DNA of 58,354 nucleotides from positions 1 through 58,354 of the forward strand of contig NZ_JABKDD010000019.1 in NCBI RefSeq assembly GCF_013623905.1. The letters run 5' to 3'. The notes beneath the pieces were generated by a model. The model saw only the letters and a program-made list of their open reading frames with translations. It was not told where the DNA came from and did no database searches. The stretch is from Brevibacterium sediminis. Its GTDB lineage: Bacteria; Actinomycetota; Actinomycetes; Actinomycetales; Brevibacteriaceae. This document shows, piece by piece, positions 1 to 8,648 of the stretch. How positions within the stretch are numbered: position 1 is the first letter of the stretch; each line of letters begins with the position of its first letter. A program made the translations under genes and the position numbers.

Positions 1-58
1 GTATCGGATTCTCGAAGCGACGAACGTGAGGTGCGAGGCCGCTTGACAAGCATAGAAG

Positions 59-120
59 GATCCCGACGGCGGCCCAGCCACCTCGCGCGAGGTTGCTGAG
101 CCGCCGTCAGGTAGCAATTA
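59..120. repeat. Stop-codon palindrome, copy A
   Basis: First of three copies of a GC-rich palindrome (others at 17233-17300 and 17758-17819). The core arms 65-86 and 87-108 pair with two mismatches around a central GCGC. The right side runs GTCAGGTAGCAATTA, and its last three bases are the reverse complement of the TAA stop of the M23 peptidase gene. The left flank beyond 65 is degenerate. The hairpin could act as a terminator for the ftsEX-M23 transcript, but no U-run follows it. Confidence 0.85.
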
Positions 121-1347
121 GAAGATGAAGGGTTTGGGATCGACGTAGCCGCCGTTCTCCATGATCTCGAAGTGCAGGTGGCAGCCGGTCGACGCTCCCG
201 TCGTACCGGAGTACGAGATGATGTCGCCCTTCTTGACCCTCTGCCCGTCATGGACCTTGAGCTTCGTGTTGTGGTTGTACGTCGACGCGATCGATTTGCC
301 CTTGATCTTGCCGTGGGAGATGACGACACGGTTGCCATAACCGCCGGTCCAGCCGGAGGTGACGACGATTCCGTCGCCGGCCGAGCGGATCGGGGTTCCG
401 CAGGGAACGCCGAAGTCCATTCCGGTGTGCAGCTTCCGTGCACCGGTGATCGGGTGGACCCGGTATCCGAACGGAGACGTCGTCGGGTATCCCTTGGCCG
501 GGTTGGCCAGGACTCCGTCGCCGAAGACGAACTTGCCCTTCTTCTCCTGCTCTTTCTCCCATTCCCGGACCTTCTCGGCCAACCGGTCCTGCTCGGCCTT
601 CTCATCGGCCAGCTGCTTCTCGGTCTTGTCCTTGTTGTCGGAGATCGTCTTCTCCGCATCGTCCTTCGCGGAGATGAGGTCGTTGAGACTGTCGGCCTTC
701 TTCTTCGCATCGACCTGCGCGGCCTCTTTGGCCAGCACCGCCTCGGCGGCTTCGTCCTTGAGGTCGGAGATCTTCTCGGTCACGCCCGAGAGCCGCTCTT
801 CGTTGTTCTTGTTCAGCGCCCGCTGTTCGGAGAGTTTGTCGATCGTGCGCTGCTGAGACCGCACCGCCGAGTCGACGCGACCGATGCCGCCGTCGGCGCT
901 CGTACCCTCGGCCATCTGCAGCAGCATAGCCAGATCGGACGTGATGCCCGAGTTCTGGTAGGCCTGTCGTCCGATGCGCGCCGCCGAGGTCTTGTGCTTG
1001 TCGATCTCCTCCGTGCCGGATTCGATCGTGTCCTTGAGATCCTTCTGCGCGTTCTCCGCCGAGGTCAGGCGCGCGGCCATGTCCTCATCCTTCTCGATCG
1101 CCTCAGCAAGCGCATCGTCGGCGGCCTTCGATTCGGCTTCGGCATCCGGCAGCTTCTCCTGCGCCGCATCGCGTTCGGCGATGACGCGGGCGAGGTCCTC
1201 ATCGAGACCTTCGAACTCCTGCTGGAGCTCCTTGACGCGTTCGTCGACCTCGCTCTTGTCGTCGCGAGGATCGGCCACCACCGAGGTGACCGGCATGACC
1301 ACTGCCAGCGCAGCTGCCGTGAGGACGAGTCCGAGTCTGCGTCTCAT
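118..1347 (-). CDS. Secreted coiled-coil M23 peptidase, FtsX-linked
   Basis: 409 aa. A signal peptide (charged MRRR, hydrophobic stretch, likely cleavage after VVA near residue 25) is followed by a long Glu/Lys/Ala-rich coiled coil (about residues 30-265) and a C-terminal LytM/M23 domain. Zinc ligands are visible as H307xxxD311 and the HLH pair at 390/392. Enzymes of this type cleave peptidoglycan peptide bonds and, like EnvC/PcsB/RipC, are recruited or activated by the FtsEX complex. The start lies one base after the ftsX stop, so the gene is the third of an ftsE-ftsX-M23 operon. Its TAA stop lies in a palindromic repeat. The catalytic residues look complete, so this seems an active hydrolase rather than a degenerate EnvC-type activator; that is inference. 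Confidence 0.9.
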   Translation of the reverse strand: MRRRLGLVLTAAALAVVMPVTSVVADPRDDKSEVDERVKELQQEFEGLDEDLARVIAERDAAQEKLPDAEAESKAADDALAEAIEKDEDMAARLTSAENAQKDLKDTIESGTEEIDKHKTSAARIGRQAYQNSGITSDLAMLLQMAEGTSADGGIGRVDSAVRSQQRTIDKLSEQRALNKNNEERLSGVTEKISDLKDEAAEAVLAKEAAQVDAKKKADSLNDLISAKDDAEKTISDNKDKTEKQLADEKAEQDRLAEKVREWEKEQEKKGKFVFGDGVLANPAKGYPTTSPFGYRVHPITGARKLHTGMDFGVPCGTPIRSAGDGIVVTSGWTGGYGNRVVISHGKIKGKSIASTYNHNTKLKVHDGQRVKKGDIISYSGTTGASTGCHLHFEIMENGGYVDPKPFIF

Positions 1348-1348
1348 C

Positions 1349-2263
1349 TCAGACCTTCGTGTACTTGTTCAGCGTGATCAGCGACGACGCTCCGGCCATG
1401 AGCACGCCGATGATGATGAGCACGGGGGTGATGAGGAGGACATCCCATCCGGAGATGAGGCTGAATCCCGTGGCCTGCGACTGCAGCCAACCGCTGACTC
1501 CGAAGTGGACGAGCAGTCCCAGGGCACCGGCGGACAGCGTCGCACCGACGGCCGAGGCGATGACGCCCTCGAGCAGGAACGGCATCTGGATGAAGGTATT
1601 CGACGCACCGACGAGCCTCATGATGCCGGTCTCCCGGCGTCTCGAGAACGCGGAGAGTCGAATGGTGGTGGCGATGAGCAGCATCGCGCACAGCAGCATG
1701 ATGCCGGCGATCGCGATCGCCACGATGGTCGCGATATTGAGCACCCCGAACAGGCGGTCGAGCAGCTGATTCTGGTCGACGACCTCTTCCACCCCGGGAG
1801 TCGACGAGAACGTCTCCTTGATGATGTCGTACTTCTCGGCCTCCTTAAGTTTGACCCGGAAGGACTCGTTCATCTCGTCCTTGGGCACTGTGCCTTCGAG
1901 GCTGGTGCCCTTGAACTGCTCCTGGAAGTGCTCGTAGGCCTCGGCCTTGTCCTCGAAATAGACCTTGTCGACATAGGGGGCCAGATCGGAGCTTTCGAGT
2001 TCTGCCCGGATCTGATCCTTCTGGTCGCCCGTGACTTCACCGTCGACGCAGTTCGTCGCCTCCGAATCCGGCGGGCACAGGAATACGGAGACCTGCACGC
2101 GGTCGTACCAGAAGTCCTTCATCTGCCCGACCTGCATCTGCAGCAGGATCGCGGCACCGACGAAGAGCAGGGACACGAAGGTCACGAGCACGACGGAGAT
2201 GACCATGGAGAAGTTCCGGCGCAGACCCGACCATACTTCGGAGAGGATGAAACCGGCCCTCAT
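1349..2263 (-). CDS. Cell division protein FtsX
   Basis: 304 aa, normal FtsX length. One membrane segment near residues 20-43 is followed by an extracellular domain of about 130 aa with two Cys (in LCPP and TNCVDG) that could form a disulfide, then three C-terminal membrane segments with the FtsX/MacB-type loop [15 protein letters not shown]. With FtsE it forms an ABC-type mechanotransmission complex at the division site that controls an external peptidoglycan hydrolase, here presumably the M23 protein encoded next. The start overlaps the ftsE stop by 4 nt (ATGA), showing translational coupling. Confidence 0.95.
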   Translation of the reverse strand: MRAGFILSEVWSGLRRNFSMVISVVLVTFVSLLFVGAAILLQMQVGQMKDFWYDRVQVSVFLCPPDSEATNCVDGEVTGDQKDQIRAELESSDLAPYVDKVYFEDKAEAYEHFQEQFKGTSLEGTVPKDEMNESFRVKLKEAEKYDIIKETFSSTPGVEEVVDQNQLLDRLFGVLNIATIVAIAIAGIMLLCAMLLIATTIRLSAFSRRRETGIMRLVGASNTFIQMPFLLEGVIASAVGATLSAGALGLLVHFGVSGWLQSQATGFSLISGWDVLLITPVLIIIGVLMAGASSLITLNKYTKV

Positions 2264-2961
2264 GAGGCGACTCCGTAGGTGCCTTCTTCGACGTCGCGGA
2301 CGATTTCGCCTTCGCGCAGTTCGATGACTCTCCGGCGCATCCGGTTGACGATCTCTCCGTCGTGGGTGGCCATGAGCACCGTGGTGCCGTTGCGGTTGAT
2401 CTTCTCGAGAACGTTCATGATGTCAGCGCTCGTCGCCGGGTCGAGGTTGCCCGTCGGCTCGTCGGCGAGCAGGATTCCGGGTTTGTTGACCACGGCGCGG
2501 GCGATGGCCACACGCTGCTGCTCGCCGCCGGAGAGCTCACTGGGGTACCGCTTCTCCTTGCCGGCCAGGCCCACGGTCTCAAGGACGTCGGGGACGAGGG
2601 TCGACATGGCCGCGCGGGACTTTCCGATCACCTGAAGGGCGAAGGCGACATTGGCGAACACGGTCTTGTTCGGCAGCAGGCGGAAGTCCTGGAACACGGT
2701 TCCGATCCCCCGCCGCAGGTAGGGCACCTTCCAGCTGGGCATCTTCACCACGGATTTTCCGGCAATGTGGATGCGACCGGAGCTGGGGACCTCTTCACGC
2801 AGGATGAGTCGGATGACCGTGGACTTTCCCGAGCCGGACGCCCCGACGAGGAACACGAATTCCCCGCGGTCAGCCTCGAAGGAGATGTCATCGAGTGCTT
2901 TGCGGGAACGCGTGTCGTAGGACTTCGAAACGGAGTCGAATCTGATCAAGTCGGTCTTCAA
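2260..2961 (-). CDS. Cell division ATP-binding protein FtsE
   Basis: 233 aa ABC ATPase. Walker A is GASGSGKS at residues 40-47, the signature is [14 protein letters not shown], and Walker B is [12 protein letters not shown], all in the FtsE/LolD-type arrangement. It pairs with FtsX in the inner membrane and hydrolyses ATP to gate septal peptidoglycan hydrolysis. The N-terminus is a few residues longer than the usual MIRF start because the reading begins MKTDLIRF; no better start is present. It lies about 210 bp downstream of prfB on the same strand, the standard actinobacterial order. Confidence 0.95.
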   Translation of the reverse strand: MKTDLIRFDSVSKSYDTRSRKALDDISFEADRGEFVFLVGASGSGKSTVIRLILREEVPSSGRIHIAGKSVVKMPSWKVPYLRRGIGTVFQDFRLLPNKTVFANVAFALQVIGKSRAAMSTLVPDVLETVGLAGKEKRYPSELSGGEQQRVAIARAVVNKPGILLADEPTGNLDPATSADIMNVLEKINRNGTTVLMATHDGEIVNRMRRRVIELREGEIVRDVEEGTYGVAS

Positions 2962-3082
2962 TCATGTTGCGGGTGGCTCGGCCGATTCCACTGTACGTAA
3001 CAGTTCCGTGATGTTCGCGGAGGCGGCCGGGCGTGTGTTGCGATCTGATGAAGTTCACAGTCGCCTCGGTGATGGTCGAAAC

Positions 3083-3112
3083 CTCGCCGAGGCGGCCGAC
3101 CCTCAGTCGGCC
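3083..3112. repeat. CCGCCTCGG-type intergenic repeat with small hairpin
   Basis: Read on the minus strand this is TGAGGGTCGGCCGCCTCGGC, a close relative of the repeat copies downstream of gnd and of the acyltransferase gene. It overlaps a hairpin, GGCCGAC (3094-3100) / GTCGGCC (3106-3112), with a 5-nt loop that could help terminate prfB transcripts, although no U-run follows. Confidence 0.5.
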
Positions 3113-3136
3113 ATCGACCGAGTGAGACGGTTCGCT

Positions 3137-3178
3137 ACCGTTGCCCGAGGAATCAGGACCGTTGCCCGAAGAATCAGG
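3137..3178. repeat. 21-bp tandem duplication across the prfB stop codon
   Basis: Two direct copies, 3137-3157 and 3158-3178, differ at one base. The second unit contains the prfB TGA (3174-3176) and the first contains another TGA in the same frame 21 nt downstream, so RF2 ends in two in-frame UGA codons. An in-frame TAG follows. Confidence 0.85.
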
Positions 3179-4304
3179 ATCCGGCCTCGGCCTCTTCGGC
3201 CATCTCCTGTTCCTTGCGCCAGCGAATGCCGGCCTCGATGAGTCCGTCGAGGTCACCGTCGAAGACGGCCGAGGGGTTGTTGACCTCGTAGCCGGTGCGC
3301 AGGTCCTTGACCATCTGGTACGGATGGGTGACGTAGGAGCGCATCTGATCACCCCAGCTGGCCTTGATATCGCCGGCCAGCTCCTTCTTCTGCGCGGCCT
3401 CTTCCTGGCGCTTGAGGTCGAGCAGTCGCGACTGGAGGACACGCATCGCGGCCTCACGGTTCTGGATCTGGGACTTCTCGTTCTGCATGCTCACGACCAC
3501 ACCGGTGGGGATGTGGGTAATGCGCACGGCCGAGTCAGTCGTGTTCACCGACTGCCCGCCGGGGCCCGAGGACCGGTAGACGTCGATGCGCAGATCGTTC
3601 TCGTCGATCTCGACATGGTCGGTCGATTCGATGAGCGGGACCACCTCGACGGCGGCAAAGGAGGTCTGGCGGCGGCCCTGGTTGTCGAAGGGGCTGATGC
3701 GCACGAGACGGTGAGTGCCGGCTTCGACCGACAACGTGCCGTAGGCGTAGGGCGCGTCGATCTGGATGGTCGCAGACTTGATGCCCGCACCTTCGGCATA
3801 GGAGGTGTCGAGCTCCTGGACCTTGTATCCGCGGTTCTCCGCCCACCGGACGTACATGCGGGTGAGCATCTGCGCCCAGTCGGTCGCGTCGTCGCCGCCG
3901 GCACCCGACCGCACGGTCACGACGGCGGAGCGCTCGTCGTATTCGTGGCTGAGCAGGGTCGAGATCTCGAGTTCGGCCAGCTGATCGCGCAGCTTTCTGA
4001 TTTCGCGGTCGGCTTCTTCGAGCGAGTCCGAGTCGCCTTCATCCTGGGACATCTCGACGAGCAGCTCAGCGTCGTCGATCCGCTCACCGAACTTCTCGAG
4101 CTTCTCCAGGGTGCCCTGCTTGTGCGAGAGCTTGGCCGAGGTCTTCTGCGCCGAATCAGGGTCGTCCCAGAACGTCGGCGACGACGCCTGCTCCGTGAGT
4201 TCGGCAACCTCGTCGCGCAAGTTGTCCAGATCGGACACGTCGAGAATCGCTTTGTACGTCTGGCGGAGGTTGGCGATTTCAGAAGAGTAATCAGTGGAGG
4301 CCAT
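3174..4304 (-). CDS. Peptide chain release factor 2 (RF2)
   Basis: 376 aa. RF2 reads UGA and UAA and triggers peptide release on the ribosome. The stop-recognition tripeptide SPF is at residues 204-206 and the catalytic GGQ at 249-251 within [14 protein letters not shown]. Many bacteria need a programmed +1 frameshift near codon 25 to make RF2; here the frame is continuous from ATG to stop, as usual in Actinobacteria. The gene itself ends in UGA, repeated in frame 21 nt on. A TAGAAT -10-like box lies at 4314-4319, nine bases before the start, so a very short leader is possible. ftsEX follows on the same strand. Confidence 0.97.
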   Translation of the reverse strand: MASTDYSSEIANLRQTYKAILDVSDLDNLRDEVAELTEQASSPTFWDDPDSAQKTSAKLSHKQGTLEKLEKFGERIDDAELLVEMSQDEGDSDSLEEADREIRKLRDQLAELEISTLLSHEYDERSAVVTVRSGAGGDDATDWAQMLTRMYVRWAENRGYKVQELDTSYAEGAGIKSATIQIDAPYAYGTLSVEAGTHRLVRISPFDNQGRRQTSFAAVEVVPLIESTDHVEIDENDLRIDVYRSSGPGGQSVNTTDSAVRITHIPTGVVVSMQNEKSQIQNREAAMRVLQSRLLDLKRQEEAAQKKELAGDIKASWGDQMRSYVTHPYQMVKDLRTGYEVNNPSAVFDGDLDGLIEAGIRWRKEQEMAEEAEAGS

Positions 4305-4422
4305 AATGATCCGATTCTAGTGCATGCCCTCCCCCGAGCATGAAACGGCGCCGAGGCGGTCGACCGTTGAGATGTCGAGGGCTGATCGGTCGAGGCAAGC
4401 CCCGATCAGTCGCCCCGGCCCC

Positions 4423-4497
4423 AAAAAGCGCCGCCGGCGGGAGATCTGATTCATCCCGCCGGCGGCGCGGCTCACGTCGCTTCATACGAAGACTGGT
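4423..4497 (-). ncRNA. Candidate short RNA or prfB leader attenuator
   Basis: On the minus strand a start near 4497 is predicted from the promoter at 4504-4532. The transcript meets a perfect 15-bp GC stem after about 30 nt (arms 4454-4468 and 4428-4442, 11-nt loop) followed directly by UUUUU (4427-4423), a canonical intrinsic terminator. The product would be a stable RNA of about 75 nt, or a regulated leader if read-through reaches prfB 120 nt downstream. No known RNA family was recognised. Confidence 0.45.
4428..4468 (-). terminator. Intrinsic terminator
   Basis: A perfect 15-bp inverted repeat of GCGCCGCCGGCGGGA with loop GATCTGATTCA; the five A at 4423-4427 are a U-run for minus-strand transcripts only. 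It sits upstream of prfB, where a simple 3'-end terminator is not expected because no minus-strand gene lies upstream. Confidence 0.75.
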
Positions 4498-4503
4498 GAG
4501 GAA

Positions 4504-4532
4504 AATATAGACCGAAACCCACCCTTGCGCAA
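4504..4532 (-). promoter_or_regulatory. Sigma-70-type promoter
   Basis: Read on the minus strand: TTGCGC, 17 nt, TATATT. This is close to consensus with ideal spacing, and points into the hairpin at 4428-4468 and then prfB. Confidence 0.5.
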
Positions 4533-4698
4533 GACGAAAACGCCCCGCAATGACAATCGTGAAACTACACCGTGAGCATTTGCAGAACTCATTCCCAGTT
4601 ATCCACAGATTTCGGAATTCACTAGATTCTTCATTCGACTACAGATAGGTTAAACAGCAAATCACGCTGTCAATAGAATGATCAGGCAAGGGTTCAGA

Positions 4699-5922
4699 GT
4701 GGAAGCCACCGAAGTCATCACCAGCGAGGTTCACAAGCGGATCAGAGATCTCGATGTGGATCCCCGCGCCGATATTCAGCGCTCTCGCGAGCTCATTCGC
4801 ACCGTCATCGCCGAATACGACGAACGCAGCCTCGTCGCCGATCTCCCCGTGCTCGAGGATAAAGAGGCGACGTTTCGGCACATCGATAATCAGCTCTCGG
4901 GTTTCGGTGCCCTGCAGGATTATTTCGATGATCCGCACGTCGAAGAGATCTGGGTCAACTCCCCGAGCGAGGTCTTCATCGCCGTCGACGGAATCCACCA
5001 GCTGACGACGACGAAGCTGAGTTCGGGCGAACTCGATGACCTCATCGAGCGGATGCTGCGCACCTCGGGCCGTCGCGTCGATCTCTCCCAGCCGTTTGTC
5101 GACGCCATTCTGCCCGACGGGTCCCGGCTGCATGTCGTGCTGCCCGATATCACTCGCACCCACCCGGCCGTGAATATCCGCAAGTTCATCGCCCGGCCGC
5201 GCAACCTCGCCAACCTCGTCGCTCACGGCTCACTGACTCCTGGGGCCGCCGAGTTCCTCGACGCGGCCGTGACGTGCGGTGCCAATATCCTCGTCTCCGG
5301 GGCTACTCAGGCCGGCAAAACCACTATGCTCAACGCCTTGGCCGGCTCGATACCGGCCCGCGAACGCACGATCTCCTGCGAAGAGGTCTTCGAACTCAAT
5401 CTGCCCAGCCGCGACTGGGTTCCCATGCAGTGCCGCCAGCCGTCACTGGAAGGAACCGGCGAAGTCACCCTCCGCGCCCTGGTCAAAGAGGCGCTGCGCA
5501 TGCGACCGACGCGCATCATCGTCGGCGAGGTCCGAGAAGCCGAAAGCCTGGACCTCCTGGTCGCGCTGAATTCCGGGTTGCCCGGGATGGGCACAATCCA
5601 CGCGAACTCTGCTCGGGCGGCGATCACGAAGATCTGCACTCTGCCTCTATTGGCCGGGGCGAACATCTCCTCGGCGTTCGTCGTGCCCACCGTCGCAGTC
5701 AGCCTCGATGTCGTCGTCCACCTGCGCAGGGATCCGTCCGGAGTGCGTCGAATCGATGAGATCTGCGCGGTGCCAGGCGGAGTCGAAGGCGACGTCGTCG
5801 AACTCGACACGATCTTCCATTCGCCACGAGGACAGCTCGTTCGCGGTCAGGGGTTCGGCCACCTCGGCGAGCGATTTGCGGCCATCGGCCGCGATCTTCA
5901 CGCCATTCTGGAGGCAGCGTGA
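4699..5922 (+). CDS. Tad pilus assembly ATPase TadA/CpaF
   Basis: 407 aa from the GTG at 4699. This start is preferred over an ATG at 4678 because AAGGG lies 6 nt before it and nothing precedes the ATG. It is a secretion ATPase of the VirB11/GspE superfamily: Walker A GATQAGKT at residues 201-208, a CEEVFEL Asp-box-like element, and Walker B RIIVGEVREAE. It is a cytoplasmic motor for Flp/Tad pilus assembly, working with TadB and TadC. It overlaps tadB by 4 nt and heads the operon. No CpaE/TadZ-like partner gene is present immediately upstream, where actinobacterial tad clusters often have one. Confidence 0.93.
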   Translation: MEATEVITSEVHKRIRDLDVDPRADIQRSRELIRTVIAEYDERSLVADLPVLEDKEATFRHIDNQLSGFGALQDYFDDPHVEEIWVNSPSEVFIAVDGIHQLTTTKLSSGELDDLIERMLRTSGRRVDLSQPFVDAILPDGSRLHVVLPDITRTHPAVNIRKFIARPRNLANLVAHGSLTPGAAEFLDAAVTCGANILVSGATQAGKTTMLNALAGSIPARERTISCEEVFELNLPSRDWVPMQCRQPSLEGTGEVTLRALVKEALRMRPTRIIVGEVREAESLDLLVALNSGLPGMGTIHANSARAAITKICTLPLLAGANISSAFVVPTVAVSLDVVVHLRRDPSGVRRIDEICAVPGGVEGDVVELDTIFHSPRGQLVRGQGFGHLGERFAAIGRDLHAILEAA

Positions 5923-6893
5923 GCTATTCCCAGTCCGCTCTGCTCATCGGTGCCTGCCTCGGGGCAGGACTGTTCCTCATCTGGATGTCACTGTGGCGGC
6001 GACCACAGAACAAGAGGACTCAGTCACGGTGGGTGCGCGAGCTCGATGACATGCTCACCGGGGCCGGATTCCCCAGGCTGCGGCCGGCCCACCTGCTGCT
6101 CATCTCCGTCGCAGCGTTCTGTGTCGTTGCGGTCGTCGCGACAGTGCTCACCGGATCGTGGGCGATCGCGCTGTGCTTCGGTCTGTTCGCCTCCTGGCTG
6201 CCGCATCGGGCGCTGCAGCATCGGGCGCGGAGCCGACAGGTGATGCGGCGGGAGCTGTGGCCAGAGACTCTCGACCATCTCAATTCCGGTGTCCGTGCGG
6301 GTCTGTCCCTGCCTGAAGCACTGAGCTCTCTGGCCCATCGCGGACCCGAACCGCTGCGCCCGCTGTTCGAAGTCTTCGCCGAGGAATATCGGGCCAGCGG
6401 TTCGTTCGCATTGGCATTGGAGCGCTTTCGGCAAGTCAGCGCCGACCCGGTGGCCGACCGCATCGTCGTCGCGCTCAGCGTCACCAGGCAGGTCGGCGGA
6501 AGCGATCTGGGCACCATGCTCAGAGCATTGGCTCAGTTCGTCCGCGACGATGCCCGCACTCGCAACGAGCTCTCCGCCCGGCAGCAATGGACGGTCAATG
6601 GTGCCCGACTGGCCGTCGCCGCACCGTGGGTGGTGCTCGCGTTCCTCTCCACGCGACCCGAAACGGCCGTGGCGTACAACTCCCGAACTGGGCTGATCCT
6701 CCTGGCGGCGGGCTTCGTCGTCTCTCTGCTGGCGTATCAGGCGATGAAGCGCATTGGTCGGCTCCCTTCCGAACCCAGAGTCATCGAAGGGTCCTCACTC
6801 AGCGCCGCCCACCGACGTTTCGCGGGCAGCCCCGGCGCGAGTGGCGGATTCTCGGCCGACGACAAAGACGCTGCGGACCGGCGGGCGGCATGA
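5919..6893 (+). CDS. Tad inner-membrane platform protein TadB
   Basis: 324 aa, T2SSF-fold family. An N-terminal membrane segment and a second hydrophobic stretch near residues 60-90 are followed by the cytoplasmic helical domain with ELWPETLDHLNSGVRAGLSLPEAL, typical of TadB/GspF proteins, and further C-terminal hydrophobic segments. It anchors the pilus machinery in the membrane and contacts TadA. The start overlaps the tadA stop (ATGA-type), and the stop overlaps the tadC start. The C-terminus carries a polar tail of about 50 residues. Confidence 0.9.
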   Translation: MSYSQSALLIGACLGAGLFLIWMSLWRRPQNKRTQSRWVRELDDMLTGAGFPRLRPAHLLLISVAAFCVVAVVATVLTGSWAIALCFGLFASWLPHRALQHRARSRQVMRRELWPETLDHLNSGVRAGLSLPEALSSLAHRGPEPLRPLFEVFAEEYRASGSFALALERFRQVSADPVADRIVVALSVTRQVGGSDLGTMLRALAQFVRDDARTRNELSARQQWTVNGARLAVAAPWVVLAFLSTRPETAVAYNSRTGLILLAAGFVVSLLAYQAMKRIGRLPSEPRVIEGSSLSAAHRRFAGSPGASGGFSADDKDAADRRAA

Positions 6894-7828
6894 GTCCCCT
6901 CGGCGAGCCCCTGTCGGTCCTGGCCCTCGGACTCTTCAACGGCTTCGCCCTGTGTGTCTTCGTCCTCTCCCTCCCGCCGCTGCGCAGACCGACTCTGTCG
7001 TCGCGGATCGCACCCTATCTGCGGGATCAGGAATCCCTGATCGACATCTACGCTCCGCCGACCCCTCGCACCGAGGGGTTCTGGGGACTGGTGAAGTCCT
7101 GGCTGATCGGTTCGACCCTGTGGGTGACGTCGCGCATCACCACGGATGCGACTCTGCGGCTACGCATCGACCGCCTCGGCGGCAATGCCACGATCGAACG
7201 CTTCCGCATCAGCCAGGTGCTGAGCATCCTCGTCGGGATGATCGTCGCCGGCGGTCTGGCCGGTGCACTGTCGGCGCAGCGCGGCTTCTCCCCCATCGTC
7301 ACCGTCGTCCTCGTCATCAGCGGCGGCATCGCCGGGCACGTCTTCAATGATTGGCGACTCAGCCAAGCCATCGCCCGCCACGAATTCCGTGTGCTCGCCG
7401 AATTCCCGACCGTCGCCGAGCTCCTCGCACTGTCCATCACCGCCGGTGAAGGGATCGTGGAGGCTCTCGAACGCGTGTGCCGCACCTGCTCCGGCGACCT
7501 CATCGACGAACTCCGCGCAGCCCTGGCCGCCACCCGCACCGGGACACCGTTGGTCGAAGCGCTCGATGGGATGGCCACGCGCATCGCCATCCCCGAGATC
7601 GTCCAGTTCGTCGACGGCCTCGCCGTGTCGATGACCCGCGGCACCCCGCTGGCCGAAGTCCTCCGCTCCCAGGCCGCTGACGTGCGCGAACAGTCTCGAC
7701 GACGGCTGCTGGAACTGTCCGGTCGCAAAGAGATCGGGATGCTCATTCCGGTTGTCGTATTCGTGCTTCCCGTCACCGTGATCTTCGCCGTCTTCCCGTC
7801 CCTGACCGTCCTCGACCTCAGCCCGTAG
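6890..7828 (+). CDS. Tad inner-membrane platform protein TadC
   Basis: 312 aa from the ATG at 6890, which overlaps the tadB stop; a longer upstream reading frame is only a shadow of tadB. A second T2SSF-type protein: membrane segments at the N-terminus, the middle (around residues 110-150) and the C-terminus (PVVVFVLPVTVIFAVFPSL), with a cytoplasmic domain containing EFPTVAELLALSITAGEG. It partners TadB in the pilus platform. Translational coupling across tadA-tadB-tadC indicates one operon. Confidence 0.9.
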   Translation: MSPLGEPLSVLALGLFNGFALCVFVLSLPPLRRPTLSSRIAPYLRDQESLIDIYAPPTPRTEGFWGLVKSWLIGSTLWVTSRITTDATLRLRIDRLGGNATIERFRISQVLSILVGMIVAGGLAGALSAQRGFSPIVTVVLVISGGIAGHVFNDWRLSQAIARHEFRVLAEFPTVAELLALSITAGEGIVEALERVCRTCSGDLIDELRAALAATRTGTPLVEALDGMATRIAIPEIVQFVDGLAVSMTRGTPLAEVLRSQAADVREQSRRRLLELSGRKEIGMLIPVVVFVLPVTVIFAVFPSLTVLDLSP

Positions 7829-7912
7829 CGACCGCGCTCCGCACCACCGACCACATCCCGCACTACCGACCACGCGGATCGAACCCTCGACCTCGCCGAT
7901 GAAGGAGACACG

Positions 7913-8191
7913 ATGTTCCGCCAGTTCACCTACCGCCTCGTCCCGCTCATGCTCGGGCTCATCCCGAGCCCTCCTCCGCGAGGAGGAACCACCATCACCG
8001 AGGCGGCCGAGACCGACATCGACTCAAACCTCACCGCCGATGCCGACCGTCCCGATCGCGGGGACGTTCCCGGCTGGGTCCTCATCACCCTGATGACTGC
8101 GGGGTTAGTGGTCGCGCTGTGGGCTCTGGCCGGCGAGGCCTTCACCTCGATGTTCCAAGACGCGATGAACAAGGTCCGCGGGGCCGGGTGA
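7913..8191 (+). CDS. Small pilin-like membrane protein of the Tad cluster
   Basis: 92 aa; an ATG preceded by AAGGAG at suitable distance. The N-terminal 45 residues are polar (two Pro-rich and Asp-rich patches), then one membrane helix (WVLITLMTAGLVVALWALAG) and a short amphipathic tail. The position between tadC and tadE genes, the size and the single helix fit a Flp-type pilin or pilin-like subunit. It lacks the textbook Flp motif (Gly then Glu-Tyr five or six residues into the helix), so cleavage by a prepilin peptidase is uncertain. Of the small proteins in the cluster this is the best candidate for the major subunit, but that is inference. Confidence 0.7.
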   Translation: MFRQFTYRLVPLMLGLIPSPPPRGGTTITEAAETDIDSNLTADADRPDRGDVPGWVLITLMTAGLVVALWALAGEAFTSMFQDAMNKVRGAG

Positions 8192-8249
8192 CCCAGCTGT
8201 GACCAGTGGCGACGAGACACTACCGGGGAGTCGGAGGAGGGTTGCCTCG

Positions 8250-8648
8250 ATGACGGTGGCAGGCGAGCACAGCGATTCGGGGTCCGCTGTCGCCGAGTTC
8301 GCCCTCATCGCCTCGCTGCTGGCCCTCATCCTGGCCGGCGCCCTACAGATCGGTCTCGTCATCCACGTCCGCAACACTGTCATCGACTCCGCCATCGCAG
8401 GGGCGAGGCAGGCGAGCCTGGCCGATCAGACTCCGCGCGACGGGCAGAAGCTCACCCGCGACCTCATCCGAGTGTCCGTGGGCGAGCGCTATGCCCAGAA
8501 GGTCACAGTCTCGACGTCACAGCGCGGTGCCGTCGAGATCGTCGAGGTGAGGGTGACGACCCCGCTGCCCGTCCTCGGGCTGTGGGGACCCGCCGAGGTC
8601 TGGGACCTGCGCGGACGATCCATCGTCGAGGACGTCGACCGTGACTGA
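8250..8648 (+). CDS. TadE-like pseudopilin
   Basis: 132 aa from the ATG at 8250, chosen because GGAGGAGGG lies 8 nt upstream; a GTG at 8199 would add 17 residues without any ribosome site. The N-terminus carries the TadE hallmark SGSAVAEFALIASLLALI: Gly, then Glu-Phe five residues on at the start of a membrane helix, as in prepilin-peptidase substrates. The rest is an extracytoplasmic beta-rich domain. TadE proteins are minor pilins needed for Tad pilus function. It overlaps the next gene by 8 nt. Confidence 0.85.
   Translation: MTVAGEHSDSGSAVAEFALIASLLALILAGALQIGLVIHVRNTVIDSAIAGARQASLADQTPRDGQKLTRDLIRVSVGERYAQKVTVSTSQRGAVEIVEVRVTTPLPVLGLWGPAEVWDLRGRSIVEDVDRD

Larger units (their letters stand above)
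4305..4698. other. Divergent intergenic region prfB / tad operon
   Basis: About 390 bp with a markedly AT-richer stretch (roughly 4480-4680). It holds a perfect 15-bp stem with a U-run on the minus strand, a good minus-strand promoter upstream of it, one CCGAGGCGG repeat near 4352, and a possible prfB -10 box. No convincing plus-strand promoter for the tad operon could be picked. A 64-codon minus-strand frame (4291-4485) runs through the hairpin into the prfB start, but it is probably not a real gene. Confidence 0.6.

Noticed and set aside
172..1377. 401-codon plus-strand frame antisense to the M23 peptidase gene
   Set aside because: It mirrors codon structure of the minus-strand gene, has no ribosome site, and its translation is a low-complexity Arg/Leu/Val mix. 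Same reasoning for the long antisense frames over prfB, the nucleoside ABC genes and deoA.
4229..4304. Programmed +1 frameshift in prfB
   Set aside because: The usual in-frame UGA near codon 25 is absent and the reading frame is continuous from the ATG.
4291..4485. 64-codon minus-strand frame overlapping the prfB start as a small gene
   Set aside because: No ribosome site, Arg/Pro-rich content forced by the GC hairpin, and overlap with prfB; kept only as a possible leader-peptide idea.
6587..6889. N-terminal extension of TadC by 101 codons
   Set aside because: The added part lies inside tadB in another frame and is basic and disordered; the ATG at 6890 overlaps the tadB stop, the typical coupled start.
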